Notes: generated by a model not told the origin, from the sequence alone. Positions 10,753 through 20,563 are shown, counted from the first letter of the stretch. The stretch is DNA of 64,000 bases from Candidatus Zixiibacteriota bacterium (GCA_040753495.1 JBFMEF010000064.1:1-64000), one strand, 5' to 3'. Translations and numbers: made by a program.

Positions 10753-13149
10753 TCATTTTTTCATCAATTCTTTCCGCCCGGCTCTATTCTTGACACCGGG
10801 CTTCAGAAACTTAGCGCCAAAGACAATCTTGAGCGCTTCCTCAATCCGTTTGACCGGCATCAGGTGCAGCCCCTGAAGAAGCTCCTTGGGGAGTTCGGGC
10901 AGGTCTTTTTTGTTTTTATACGGGAAGATGATATCCCTAATACCGACCCGCCGCGCCGCCAGAAGCTTTTCGTTGAGGCCGCCGATAGCCAGAATGTCGC
11001 CGGTGAGAGTCACTTCACCGGTCAAAGCCAGGCTGGAGCGAATGGGCGTGGATGTAAGCGCCGAGACAATTGCTACCAGAAATGTTATTCCGGCAGATGG
11101 ACCCTCTTTAGGGACGGCGCCCTCGGGGGCATGCAGATGAATTTCAAGTTTGTCGAAGAAATCGGGCTCCAATCCGAACTGGGCGGCGTGACTCCGGATA
11201 TATGCCAGAGCCGCCGACGCCGATTCCTGCATGACTGTTCCCAACTTCCCGGTCAGGGTCAATTTTGATGCCCCTCTCATAAGAGTGACTTCAATAGGCA
11301 GAACCTCCCCGCCGAATTCGGTCCAAGCCAGCCCGACCGCATATCCGGGGCCCGGGTCGGGATTGATTTCAGTGGAGATGAACGGCGGGACTCCCAGATA
11401 TTCATCAATTTTCTTCGCTCCGACATTGACGCGAATCGTTTTCTTCCCTTCCGCGATTTTTTGCGCAATCTTGCGGAGGATAGCGGCGAGTTGGCGCTCG
11501 GCTTCACGCACACCGGCTTCCCGGGTGTAAAAACGAATTATCTCCAGCAGGGCATCATCGCTGAACTCTATCCCATATTTTTCCAGCCCCATCTCTTTTT
11601 TCAGTTTCGGCAATAGATATCCGCGAATAATGCCGAGCTTCTCATGCTCAAGGTACCCCGGCAGACGGATAATCTCCATCCGGTCCAGAAGCGCCGGCGG
11701 AATTCCTGCCATCGAATTGGCGGTGGTTATGAAGAGAACCTTGGAGAGGTCGAAATCAAGTTCGAGGAAGTTATCGGAGAAGGCAAAATTCTGCTCCGGG
11801 TCGAGGACTTCCAGAAGCGCCGCGGCCGGGTCACCGCGAAAATCGGCGCCGACCTTGTCAATTTCGTCCAGAAGAAAGACCGGATTAGCGGAACCGGCTT
11901 TACGGATGGACTGAATAATTCTTCCCGGCAGAGAGCCGATGTAGGTGCGACGATGTCCTCTAATCTCGGCTTCGTCATGAATCCCCCCCAATGACATCCG
12001 GACAAACTTACGGTCCAGAGCGCGGGCAATGGAGCGTCCCAGGGAAGTCTTTCCCACCCCGGGGGGACCGACCAGACAGAGGATAGGACCTTTGACCTTG
12101 CCGGCGACCTTCATGACCGCCAGATGCTCGATGATACGTTTTTTCGGTTTTTCCAGCCCGAAATGGTCTTTATCCAGAATATCTTTAACCTGCGGGAAAT
12201 CGTTGCGGTCTTTGGTGACATAACTCCAGGGGAGCGCCAGGACCCACTCAATATAGTTGCGCACCACCGCCGACTCGGCTGAATAAGGATGCATCTTGGA
12301 GAGCCGTTTAATCTCTTCCTCGGCTTTCTCTTTCACCTCTTTGGGGGCGACCAGCTTATCCAGTTTCTTCTGCAGGTCATCGACTTCGTTGGCCACATCA
12401 TCCATCTGTCCCAGCTCTTCTTTGATAGCGCGCAACTGCTCCTGCAGGTAGAACTCTTTCTGGTTTTGCGCCAGCGACTCACGGACGGTGCCGTCAATTC
12501 GCTGCTCGATTTTGAGAATCTCAATTTCGGAGCGAAGCGCCTCGGACAGGAGAATCATCTGTTCTTTGACCTGCGCCGATTCCAGGATGTGCTGCTTCAA
12601 ATCCATTTTCAGAAGGACATGGGCGGCGATGGTATCGGTCAGCCGCTGGTAATTATCAATTGCCGAAATCGAAAAGAGAACCTCTTCGGGGATGCGCCGG
12701 TTAAGACGGACATACTCGGAGAAAAGCTCCGTCATGGTGCGGGAAAGCGCCTCCGATTCATTGTCGCGGAGTTCATCCGGCGGCATAACCTGCAGGCGAG
12801 TGATATAAAAGCCGCCGGTCTTATTCAACCCTTTCATCCGGGCGCGGGTCAGCCCCTCTACCAGCACTTTGATAGTGCCGTTAGGCAGCTTCATAATCTG
12901 CAGAATACGGGCTACCACGCCGACGTCGTAGAGGTCATCGGCTGAGGGGAAATCGACTTCGGGAGCCTTCTGCGCGCAGAGAAAGATCTGCTTGTCGAGA
13001 ATCATCGCTTCCTGCAGGGCAGAGATGGTGAATTGCCGTCCCACCAGGAGGGGATAAATCATATGGGGGAAAATGACAATATCCCGCAATGGCAACACCG
13101 GGAGGCGCGCCTTGATTTCTATTGTTTCCTGCCCAAACGAGTATTTCAT
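10753..13149 (-). CDS. lon: ATP-dependent Lon protease
   Basis: Cytoplasmic AAA+ serine protease that degrades misfolded and regulatory proteins. 798 residues, normal for LonA. N-terminal substrate-binding domain from LPVLPLRDIVIFPHMIYPL, a coiled-coil linker around residues 190-270, Walker A GPPGVGKTS with Lys367, Walker B VFLLDEIDKV, and the protease domain with catalytic Ser685 in KEGPSAG and Lys728 in LNEKLLAARR, 43 residues apart as in Escherichia coli Lon. Begins at ATG 13149, with AAGAAGGA rather far upstream. Heads lon-engB-purA. Confidence 0.98.
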   Translation of the reverse strand: MKYSFGQETIEIKARLPVLPLRDIVIFPHMIYPLLVGRQFTISALQEAMILDKQIFLCAQKAPEVDFPSADDLYDVGVVARILQIMKLPNGTIKVLVEGLTRARMKGLNKTGGFYITRLQVMPPDELRDNESEALSRTMTELFSEYVRLNRRIPEEVLFSISAIDNYQRLTDTIAAHVLLKMDLKQHILESAQVKEQMILLSEALRSEIEILKIEQRIDGTVRESLAQNQKEFYLQEQLRAIKEELGQMDDVANEVDDLQKKLDKLVAPKEVKEKAEEEIKRLSKMHPYSAESAVVRNYIEWVLALPWSYVTKDRNDFPQVKDILDKDHFGLEKPKKRIIEHLAVMKVAGKVKGPILCLVGPPGVGKTSLGRSIARALDRKFVRMSLGGIHDEAEIRGHRRTYIGSLPGRIIQSIRKAGSANPVFLLDEIDKVGADFRGDPAAALLEVLDPEQNFAFSDNFLELDFDLSKVLFITTANSMAGIPPALLDRMEIIRLPGYLEHEKLGIIRGYLLPKLKKEMGLEKYGIEFSDDALLEIIRFYTREAGVREAERQLAAILRKIAQKIAEGKKTIRVNVGAKKIDEYLGVPPFISTEINPDPGPGYAVGLAWTEFGGEVLPIEVTLMRGASKLTLTGKLGTVMQESASAALAYIRSHAAQFGLEPDFFDKLEIHLHAPEGAVPKEGPSAGITFLVAIVSALTSTPIRSSLALTGEVTLTGDILAIGGLNEKLLAARRVGIRDIIFPYKNKKDLPELPKELLQGLHLMPVKRIEEALKIVFGAKFLKPGVKNRAGRKELMKK

Positions 13150-13311
13150 AGATAAGCCGTCATTCCTTCTTCAGAACTGAAATTTAACATATTTCGAAAC
13201 GGAATAACAGCCTTTTTTGAGATTAATGGGGAGTCTCGAAAGCGCTTAATAATTAACGAGATAGGGGCACGAAACTTGATGTCGCAAAAAACCGGTTCAG
13301 ACCAGATGCTC

Positions 13312-15492
13312 TCAGCCGACAACCTTCAACTTGGCATATTTAGCCATGATTTTCTTGAGTCCGACACCGCTGAAATGAATATCAAGCCTCAGATTCTCGC
13401 CGGCTCCTTCGACCCGCAGCACTTTCCCCCTGCCAAAAGTAGGATGTTGAACAATTCGCCCCGCCAGGGAATATTCATCCGATTCATACTCATAGCGTCT
13501 TTCCCCCGCCGCGCCGGCGCCGGACGCGGCATCCTCCCAGGTTTGACTGCCGCCTCTTCCCCGCCTTCTGTCGTCAACGACCAGCAGTTCCGAAGGAAGT
13601 TCTTTGATGAATCGCGACGGAATGGTCTGCATCATGCCATATCGATTCCTCTCGTCCGCCATGGTGAGATAAAGATGTTTCTTGGCGCGGGTGGCGCCGA
13701 CATAGAAAAGTCTTCTTTCTTCCTCCAGGTCTTTGGCGTTTTCCAGCGACCGTCCCAGCGGAAAGAGTCCTTCTTCGAGACCGACGATGAATACGGCTTC
13801 GAATTCCAGCCCTTTGGCGGCGTGAAGAGTCATAAGTGTCAATTTGTCTTCGATTTCGTTGTATTCATCTATGTCGGTGTAAAGAGATATTTCGGAGAGG
13901 AAACTGTCCAGGGAAGGCTCTGCGGCGGCGCGGGCGAACTCGCGGGCGCCGGCGACAAATTCATTAATATTTTCAATCCGGTTCTCCGCCAGCAGCGGGT
14001 CTTCTTCCAGAAGCGCCTTGACCAGCCTGATTTCGTCTATCAACGCCTGTATCAAGTCGGCGACAATAGCGCTTGATTTAAGCTCGCGATATTTCTCGAT
14101 AGTCTCGACAAACTTTGCAATAGCCGCTTTAGGCCGGGCAGGAAAATCATCAAATGTCTCGATTTCCAGAGCGGTTTCGTAAAGAGAACTGCCTTTGCTT
14201 GAAGCCAGTTCGGAGAGTTTGTTCAGGCTGCTTTCGCCCAATCCGCGACGGGGGTAGTTAATTATGCGCAGGAAAGAGATATCATCTTTGCTGTTCACCA
14301 GCAGCTTGAGATAAGCGACCAGGTCTTTGATTTCTCTTCTCTGGTAAAAAGAGATGCCGCCGATTATCTGGTAAGGAATGCTTTTCTGTTTAAGGATTTC
14401 TTCAAAGGCGCGCGACTGGGCGTTGGTGCGATACAGGATGACGGTTTCTTTGAGCGGTGTTCGATTGAGGTTGGATTCAATCTCACTAACAACGACCACG
14501 GCTTCATCATGCGACGAGTCGGTGAAAAACAGCCTGAGGAGGTCGCCGCTTTTCTGTTCGGTCCAGAGAGTTTTTCCTTTGCGGTCGAGATTGTTGGCAA
14601 TGACGGTCGATGCCGCCTGCAGGATGACCTCTGTAGAGCGGTAATTTTGCTCCAGTTTAATTACCCTGGCGCCGGGGAAATCGGCTTCGAAATTGAGAAT
14701 ATTGCTGATATCGGCGCCGCGCCAGCCGTAAATGGACTGGTCTTCGTCACCCACCACACAGATATTCTGCTCGGGACCGACCAGATGCCGCAGCAGTTTG
14801 TACTGACTGTGATTGGTGTCCTGATATTCATCGACCAGAATATACTTGAACCGCTCCTGGTATTTGCGACGGATATTTTCGCTGGTCTCAAGGAGCCGCA
14901 CCGACTGGAAGATGAGGTCGTCAAAGTCGAACGCGGCGCACTGCCGGAGTCGTTCGCTATAACGGAGATAGATTTCGGCGGTGCGGGTTTCGAAATAGCC
15001 GGAGGCTTTGGCGGCGAAGGCGTCGGCATCCTCCATCCGGTTCTTGGCGGCGGAGATTTTGTGCTTAAGGGACGAAGGAGTGAACTGGTTGCGATTGAAT
15101 TTCAGGTCATCGATGCAGGTGCGGATAAGCGCGATGGCATCATCTTCGTCAAAGATACTGAAATTTGACGGATATCCAATAGCGGAGGCTTCATGGCGGA
15201 GAAGACGAGCGCAGAAAGAATGGAAGGTTGAAACCGTCAGGGCTTGCGGGGTTTCACCGAGAAGACCGGCGATCCGCTCCTTCATTTCGTTGGCCGCTTT
15301 ATTGGTGAAAGTAACAGCCATGATATTAAACGGCTGCGCCAGCCGCCGGGCGAGAATATAGGCAACGCGGCTGGTCAGGACCCGGGTTTTGCCGGAGCCG
15401 GCGCCGGCGATGATGAGAAGCGGTCCCTCGGTGGTGATAACCGCCTCTTTCTGCACCGGATTCAGTTTTTCAATAATCTGGTCAGGAGTCAT
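13312..15492 (-). CDS. pcrA: UvrD/PcrA-type ATP-dependent DNA helicase
   Basis: 3'-5' superfamily 1A helicase for excision repair and replication-fork maintenance. 726 residues, the PcrA size. LNPVQKEAV (Q motif), Walker A AGAGSGKTR with Lys35, VDEYQDTNHSQ (motif II), GDEDQSIYGWRGA (motif III), EQNYRST (motif IV), TLMTLHAAKGLEFEAVF (motif V) and VGATRAKKHLYL (motif VI) are all present. The C-terminal segment VQHPTFGRGKVL is the Tudor-like tail of PcrA. No obvious Shine-Dalgarno sequence; the palindrome aatatt-tccgg-aatatt (15508-15524) lies just before the start and may be an operator. Confidence 0.96.
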   Translation of the reverse strand: MTPDQIIEKLNPVQKEAVITTEGPLLIIAGAGSGKTRVLTSRVAYILARRLAQPFNIMAVTFTNKAANEMKERIAGLLGETPQALTVSTFHSFCARLLRHEASAIGYPSNFSIFDEDDAIALIRTCIDDLKFNRNQFTPSSLKHKISAAKNRMEDADAFAAKASGYFETRTAEIYLRYSERLRQCAAFDFDDLIFQSVRLLETSENIRRKYQERFKYILVDEYQDTNHSQYKLLRHLVGPEQNICVVGDEDQSIYGWRGADISNILNFEADFPGARVIKLEQNYRSTEVILQAASTVIANNLDRKGKTLWTEQKSGDLLRLFFTDSSHDEAVVVVSEIESNLNRTPLKETVILYRTNAQSRAFEEILKQKSIPYQIIGGISFYQRREIKDLVAYLKLLVNSKDDISFLRIINYPRRGLGESSLNKLSELASSKGSSLYETALEIETFDDFPARPKAAIAKFVETIEKYRELKSSAIVADLIQALIDEIRLVKALLEEDPLLAENRIENINEFVAGAREFARAAAEPSLDSFLSEISLYTDIDEYNEIEDKLTLMTLHAAKGLEFEAVFIVGLEEGLFPLGRSLENAKDLEEERRLFYVGATRAKKHLYLTMADERNRYGMMQTIPSRFIKELPSELLVVDDRRRGRGGSQTWEDAASGAGAAGERRYEYESDEYSLAGRIVQHPTFGRGKVLRVEGAGENLRLDIHFSGVGLKKIMAKYAKLKVVG

Positions 15493-15560
15493 ATGAGAGA
15501 TATATTCAATATTTCCGGAATATTAATCAAATTGTCGCCGCCCCAGAAACGCTTTCAATT

Positions 15561-15586
15561 AAAGAGCCCGCCGGCGGCGGGCTAAA
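15561..15586 (-). terminator. Weak terminator-like hairpin after the STAS gene
   Basis: Stem agcccgcc/ggcgggct (15565-15572 and 15576-15583) with a 3-base loop, followed on the minus strand by ctttaatt, a poor T tract. It may attenuate read-through from the STAS gene into pcrA. Confidence 0.55.
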
Positions 15587-15623
15587 ATTCAATGTTGGCG
15601 GATTTCCATCCGGGCAATTGCCA

Positions 15624-15965
15624 TTACCCCTTGAACGACTTAATTGCCTCGTCAATGGTATCGCGCGTTTCAAATATGGTAACCAGCCGGGTAATAGTCA
15701 GAAGCGACTGAATTCCTTTGGTCACATTGGACAGGCGCAGTTCACCGTTATTGTTTTTCATGGTCGTCAAAGCCGAAATCAGCATCCCCAGTCCGACCGA
15801 ACTCATCCATTCCACTTTGCCCAGGTCAACCACTACTTTCTTCTTTCCGGAATTGACCAGTTCGTGCAACTTTCCGTGAAACATCGTGGCATCGGGACCA
15901 CCCATGACCTTCCCTTCCAGATGGATAATAGCCACATCACCTTTAATTTCGTCGCTAATCTTCAT
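15624..15965 (-). CDS. STAS-domain protein, anti-sigma factor antagonist type
   Basis: 113 residues forming a single STAS domain of the SpoIIAA/RsbV class, which in partner-switching systems is phosphorylated by an anti-sigma kinase and otherwise sequesters it. VAIIHLEGKVMGGPDA is the first strand pair, VVVDLGKVEWMSSVGLGML the core with Ser55/Ser56 where the regulatory Ser usually lies. Start chosen at ATG 15965: CCGGAGA is 7 bases upstream, and the longer open frame adds an unlikely N-terminus. No kinase or sigma gene is adjacent; the divergent neighbour is the PEP-synthase-like protein. Confidence 0.9.
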   Translation of the reverse strand: MKISDEIKGDVAIIHLEGKVMGGPDATMFHGKLHELVNSGKKKVVVDLGKVEWMSSVGLGMLISALTTMKNNNGELRLSNVTKGIQSLLTITRLVTIFETRDTIDEAIKSFKG

Positions 15966-16149
15966 TCTATTTCTCCGGTCTGTACGGTTGTAATTATCAA
16001 TATTATATGCCCTGAGGGCGATACAGATTGGAATTTTATCGAAAAGGAGGTCAAAAAGCAAGGGGAATATTCCGTGGAAACCGGGGCTTTTGGAGTGGCG
16101 TGACCGAGTGAATTTTATGTCGCGGCTGCCGACGGGGAATCAATCGGAA

Positions 16150-16178
16150 TTGATTTAGCCGCCTGAGTATGTTATTTT
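16150..16178 (+). promoter_or_regulatory. Putative promoter of the PEP-synthase-like gene
   Basis: TTGATT (16150-16155), 17-base spacer, TATTTT (16173-16178); AAGG lies about 8 bases before the start at 16199. Consensus match only. Confidence 0.45.
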
Positions 16179-16198
16179 AGATTTGTAAGGTATCAATA

Positions 16199-18706
16199 AT
16201 GAGCTCGCCACGGGAAAAAAAGGGATTCATCAGCCGGCTGGCGCCGGCTCTTAAAGCCTTTGGCTATAAGAGGGGGAGAAAAGTAGAAAGGGGGGATGAG
16301 ACGGAGCGGATTCGGGTCATGTACGAATGCTTCCGCGAAATCCTCAGTCTCAACGACACCACCCTGCAATTGATAGCCGATATCGAAGACCGCCTTTCGG
16401 GGCGGGTTGAGTTTTCGCTTAATGCAATCGTGAGAAGGATACGCCGCGGCGTGCTCGATGTTTTTGCGATGGTCAAAGACCTTGACCAGTTAGCGCCGGG
16501 GAAATATAACGCTCTCTACGATTCGCTGCGCCGGATAAATGCGGAAATTGAATCGGGCCTTTCAGCGCCGCGCGAGGTAGCATCGGGACCGCTGGTCATT
16601 CCGCTGCAGAATCTTCGCGCCTGCGACAGTTCCCTGGCCGGCGCCAAAATGGCAAACCTGGGCGAAATTAAAAACGTCCTGGGGCTTAATGTCCCCGATG
16701 GTTTTGTCGTCACCACCACCGCTTTTACCCGATTCATGTCACAGAATGATTTTATCGACCGTGCCCAGCGGCTGGAAGAACTTCTGGAAGAGTACGGGCA
16801 GCGTGTTACGGCTGAGGCATCACGGGAACTCCAGCAGGCGATTATCAACGCCCCTCTGGATAAAGAACTTGAGAACGCTATCGAAAAGGGATATTCCGAA
16901 CTTTCGGGGGGCAAAGAGATTCTCCTGGCGGTGCGAAGCAGCGGCGTAGGTGAAGATAATGCGGCATCTCACGCCGGACTTTACTACACCGAGTTAAATG
17001 TCGGAAAATCGTGGTTGTTGGATTCTTACCGCTGGGTCCTTGCCAGCTCTTATCAACTGGGTGCGCTGCTGTACCGGCTGAAATACGGGTTGACGTCCGA
17101 GGATGCCTATATGGCGGTGGGATGCCTTCGTATGATAGAGCCGCGCTGCAGTGGAGTAATCTTCTCTCGCAGTTTCGATGACCCGGAGGCTGACAAGGTG
17201 GTAATCAGCGTCACGCCGGGAGAGATGATGGGCGGTGACGGCGCCAATGTAAAAACGGCGGACCTGATAGTATCATCAGGGTTGGAGAGTGACCAGATTC
17301 CCTCCTGCCTCAGAGAGGACGACCTTGCCGAATTGATAAAGGCGGCTCGCAGGTTGGAGGCACATTTCCGCTCCCCTCAGGATATAGAATGGCTCATCGG
17401 ACAGGACGATAAATTATATATAGTTCAGAGCCGGTCGATGGTAGCATTAAGACCGCTGGGAGAAAAACCGAAGTTGCTTTCCCCATCGACGCCGGCGCCG
17501 CTTCTCAGCGGCGGAGCGGTCGCCTGTCCCGGCGCGGCAATGGGGAAAGTATATCGGGTGAAGGACCCGGCGAAACTGGAAGGATTTCCCGACGGCGCCA
17601 TTCTGGTGACGTCGCAGTCGTCGCCCCGGTTTGCCCAGGTGATGAGCCGCTGCGCCGCTATCGTGGCGGAGCAGGGCTCGCCCATTAGCCATATGGCGAT
17701 ACTCGCCAGAGAATACAATGTCCCCACGATTGTCGGGATGAAGGAGGCGATGTCGGCACTAAGCGATGGCATGCTGGTGACGGTCGATGCCACCGGGCGT
17801 CGCATTTTTGAGGGAGAATGGCTCGCCACTGAAGGGGGACAGTTTATCCAGAGTGGACGGGACAGCTCGCCGGCGATTCAGAGACTGCTGAAACTGGCGC
17901 GACTGATTACTCCATTGCAGTTAGTTGACGCCACCTCGCAGGAATTTGCGCCGGAAAACTGCCGTTCGCTGCATGATATAACCCGTTATGTTCACGAGAA
18001 GGTTTTTGAGGAAATTTTCTACCTGGGCAATAAAGCCTCTCTTTCGGCGCCGGCCTATCTTAAACTGGACGGCAATCTTCCTTACGACGTTCTCATACTG
18101 GATGTCGGCGGGGGACTGGCCGAGGATGCCCAGAAACTCAAAAGGGTGCCGCTTTCTCAAATTGTTTCGTATCCGATGAAGGCGTTTATGGAAGGGCTGT
18201 GCGATGCAAGAATTGTCTGGGATAAACCGCGGGCTGTTTCCACCAGCGGGTTTATTTCGGTGCTTGGAGAGAGCATTGCCGGTCCGCCGGCGGAGGCGCA
18301 AGGGGTAGGGCGACCGTCATTTGCAATTATCTCCGACCGGTATATGAATTTCAGCACCAAAGCCGGCTATCATTTCAATACCGTGGACACTTATTGCGGA
18401 AAAAGCCTGAATAAGAATTATATACATTTTCGGTTCGAAGGGGGCGCCGCGGCGGAAACGCGGAGAGAGCGCCGCGTTAAATTTCTTAACCTGATACTCT
18501 CGGCGCTGAATTTCGAAGTGCAGTGCCGCGGTGATATCGTGGTTGCCCGACTGCAGAAATATGACCGGGAATTTATCTATTCCCGGCTGATAGATCTGGG
18601 TCGGTTAACTCTCTGCTGCCGTCAACTGGATATGCTGATGGACAGTGACGACAGCCCGGAATTTTTCGCGCGGGCATTTCTCGCCGGCGAATTGGACAAG
18701 TTTTAG
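16199..18706 (+). CDS. PEP synthase/PPDK-like protein without a recognisable PEP-binding barrel
   Basis: 835 residues. After an N-terminal helical region (about 1-140) comes a PPDK/PpsA ATP-binding domain (about 150-430) with AGAKMANLGEI and the LAVRSSGVGED loop near Arg246, then a swivelling phosphohistidine domain with His498 in GSPISHMAILAREYNVP followed by TIVG. In true PEP synthases a TIM barrel that binds PEP/pyruvate follows; here residues about 560-835 contain no such motif and I cannot assign them (note DVLILDVGGGLAEDA). It could be a phosphotransfer or regulatory protein rather than a gluconeogenic enzyme. It is divergent from the STAS gene and transcribed alone. Confidence 0.8.
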   Translation: MSSPREKKGFISRLAPALKAFGYKRGRKVERGDETERIRVMYECFREILSLNDTTLQLIADIEDRLSGRVEFSLNAIVRRIRRGVLDVFAMVKDLDQLAPGKYNALYDSLRRINAEIESGLSAPREVASGPLVIPLQNLRACDSSLAGAKMANLGEIKNVLGLNVPDGFVVTTTAFTRFMSQNDFIDRAQRLEELLEEYGQRVTAEASRELQQAIINAPLDKELENAIEKGYSELSGGKEILLAVRSSGVGEDNAASHAGLYYTELNVGKSWLLDSYRWVLASSYQLGALLYRLKYGLTSEDAYMAVGCLRMIEPRCSGVIFSRSFDDPEADKVVISVTPGEMMGGDGANVKTADLIVSSGLESDQIPSCLREDDLAELIKAARRLEAHFRSPQDIEWLIGQDDKLYIVQSRSMVALRPLGEKPKLLSPSTPAPLLSGGAVACPGAAMGKVYRVKDPAKLEGFPDGAILVTSQSSPRFAQVMSRCAAIVAEQGSPISHMAILAREYNVPTIVGMKEAMSALSDGMLVTVDATGRRIFEGEWLATEGGQFIQSGRDSSPAIQRLLKLARLITPLQLVDATSQEFAPENCRSLHDITRYVHEKVFEEIFYLGNKASLSAPAYLKLDGNLPYDVLILDVGGGLAEDAQKLKRVPLSQIVSYPMKAFMEGLCDARIVWDKPRAVSTSGFISVLGESIAGPPAEAQGVGRPSFAIISDRYMNFSTKAGYHFNTVDTYCGKSLNKNYIHFRFEGGAAAETRRERRVKFLNLILSALNFEVQCRGDIVVARLQKYDREFIYSRLIDLGRLTLCCRQLDMLMDSDDSPEFFARAFLAGELDKF

Positions 18707-18739
18707 TTCGTAAGAAACTTCAATGTCGGCAGTGGCGAA

Positions 18740-19048
18740 CTAATGCCCTCCCTTGATCAAATCCTGCTGATGACTCAAATTCATCACTCTGATTCCGGAA
18801 AGAGTGCCATTTTTGTTCCGATAAGAAATCCGAACAATATCGCCAGTTACCGGTTGCAGACCCATATCGGCATCCGCCAGTGAAATCAGGTATTCGTTAT
18901 GGGGCGGGTTCTCATCGGTAAGGCGAAGCATCTTCGATTCCGCCTGATATTCCACCACCGTTCCCTGCGCGACAAGCGGCGCCTGACTGCAGGAAAGAAC
19001 CATGAAAAGAACTGCTATTAAGGCTGAGGAGAAGAGGAGAGATTTCAT
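18740..19048 (-). CDS. Small putative lipoprotein
   Basis: 102 residues with a lipoprotein signal: hydrophobic stretch ending in VLSC, Cys20 being the likely lipidated residue. The mature part is short and probably all-beta (VVEYQAESKMLRLT, DIVRISYRNKNG), like an OB or SH3-type fold, but no family is recognised. Its ATG overlaps the stop of the TauE gene (ATGA), so it is translationally coupled and probably works with that transporter operon. Confidence 0.8.
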   Translation of the reverse strand: MKSLLFSSALIAVLFMVLSCSQAPLVAQGTVVEYQAESKMLRLTDENPPHNEYLISLADADMGLQPVTGDIVRISYRNKNGTLSGIRVMNLSHQQDLIKGGH

Positions 19049-20097
19049 TTTCTAACCTCCCGGTCATTCGAAACAAAGCTTTTCACTCGGGCGACGCTCC
19101 GTTCTTTCATTACGCCCCGTACCAGAAGGCTGATGATGACGAGACTGATGACAATTCCGGCGGTGAGAATCAATATCGATGATGGCAACTGCAGTTCGAG
19201 CTGTTTGAGCAGCACCGAGGCGCAGGCGATGAAAATAGTCACGGCAAAGAGGAGGCGGATGGAATAGCCGCGGACATATTTGACCGCGACAGTACCAAGT
19301 TGGGCGCCGATAGCGGCTCCCAAAAGCATATACATCGCCGCCAGCAAGTCAACGCGCCCCTTGATACCGTAAGTGAAGGCGCCGTAAGCGCCGGTTATCA
19401 TAACTTCAAAGAGGTCGGTACCGACCGCCACCAGGGTGGGGCAGCCGACCAGATAGATTAAAGCCGGCATACGGATGAACCCGCCGCCGACACCCAGGAC
19501 GCTTGCCACCACTCCGGTAACAAGACCAACCAGAACCGGCAACCAAAGCGAGCACCTGATTTTGGAAGTCTTGAAATGAATCATCGGGGGGATATTTATC
19601 CTCTGCAATTTCTGGGCGAGGGTGTGTTTGTACTCCTCCTTGGGCGCTCCTTCGCGCGCCGCTTTCCGCTGCCGCCGCACATGGGACAGGTAGTCATACA
19701 AAACATAACTTCCGATGAGAAATAGAAAGATAACATAGATTTTCCGGATGACTGATTCCGCCAGTCCGATTCGTTCCAGGTACATTACCAGACTGGCGCC
19801 CAGCTCCATGCCGACGGTGGTTCCGATAATCATAGAGACCGCCAGGCGGACATCAACATTGCCAAACTTGCCGTGACGAATGGTGGAGACTATTGATTTT
19901 CCCCCCATATGGGCCAGGTCGGTGCCGATGGCATACGGCATGGGGAAGCCGAAAATGTTGAGCGCCGGCGTTACTATCCAGGCGCCGCCGATGCCAAAGA
20001 AACCGCCGCAGACGCCGACGGTCGTGCCGATGAGGAGCAGAAGTAAAACATTGAATTCCATCCCGGCCACCGGCAGATATACATTGAAAATATCCAT
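19045..20097 (-). CDS. TauE/SafE-family sulfite exporter-like permease
   Basis: Inner-membrane protein of 350 residues in two homologous halves, each starting with the glycine-rich family signature: GVCGGFFGIGGAWIVTPAL near residue 30 and VTGVVASVLGVGGGFIRMPA in the second half. About eight transmembrane helices and a basic cytoplasmic loop between the halves. The family moves sulfite, sulfonates or other organo-anions; the substrate here is unknown. Middle gene of a three-gene operon (small membrane protein, permease, lipoprotein). Confidence 0.9.
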   Translation of the reverse strand: MDIFNVYLPVAGMEFNVLLLLLIGTTVGVCGGFFGIGGAWIVTPALNIFGFPMPYAIGTDLAHMGGKSIVSTIRHGKFGNVDVRLAVSMIIGTTVGMELGASLVMYLERIGLAESVIRKIYVIFLFLIGSYVLYDYLSHVRRQRKAAREGAPKEEYKHTLAQKLQRINIPPMIHFKTSKIRCSLWLPVLVGLVTGVVASVLGVGGGFIRMPALIYLVGCPTLVAVGTDLFEVMITGAYGAFTYGIKGRVDLLAAMYMLLGAAIGAQLGTVAVKYVRGYSIRLLFAVTIFIACASVLLKQLELQLPSSILILTAGIVISLVIISLLVRGVMKERSVARVKSFVSNDREVRK

Positions 20098-20130
20098 AGT
20101 AATTTTTTCCTTGGAGTTCTTGTTCAGAGG

Positions 20131-20472
20131 TTATTCATGATGGTCCAGTTTGCCGAGATTGATACCCAGAAGAACCAGCGAGCGGTCCATCAGGTAGCCG
20201 AGAGCCAGCCCCATAAATGCCATAATCGCCACCACCACCAGTCCATACACCCAGAGACTGTCGTTGTAGATATCGGCAATCCACTTGGAAAGTCCGGGCT
20301 CCATATTACGGGTGTCGGCGACATTGTACAGCTTGGTTGCCGGTTTACCGCCGCCAGCGGCGTATGCCACAAGGGGCAAAAGCAGCAGACAACAAACGAC
20401 AAAAAGCAGCAAAGTGATTTTTAAAACAGGATGTGGTCGGACAGACCTGTCCGCCGTGATGCGATAGTCCAA
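20131..20472 (-). CDS. Small membrane protein of the TauE operon
   Basis: 113 residues with a hydrophobic segment at about 18-38 (signal-like or transmembrane, ending AYAAGG) and a second transmembrane helix at about 73-93 (VYGLVVVAIMAFMGLALGY). I do not recognise a named family. The start is TTG at 20472, strongly supported by GGGAGGTGA 4 bases upstream; no ATG would retain the first helix. First gene of the operon, 33 bases before the permease, so it is likely an accessory subunit. Confidence 0.75.
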   Translation of the reverse strand: MDYRITADRSVRPHPVLKITLLLFVVCCLLLLPLVAYAAGGGKPATKLYNVADTRNMEPGLSKWIADIYNDSLWVYGLVVVAIMAFMGLALGYLMDRSLVLLGINLGKLDHHE

Positions 20473-20532
20473 GAGTCACCTCCCGCGCCCGACGAGGGCG
20501 CGACATGATGGATTTACCTTACACTGACAATA

Positions 20533-20561
20533 AAAATAATCGTAATAGACCAAACTGTCAA
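20533..20561 (-). promoter_or_regulatory. Promoter of the TauE operon
   Basis: On the minus strand, TTGACA (20556-20561), 17-base spacer, TATTTT (20533-20538). The expected transcript start near 20526 gives a leader of about 55 bases to the TTG start at 20472. Confidence 0.6.
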
Positions 20562-20563
20562 TA

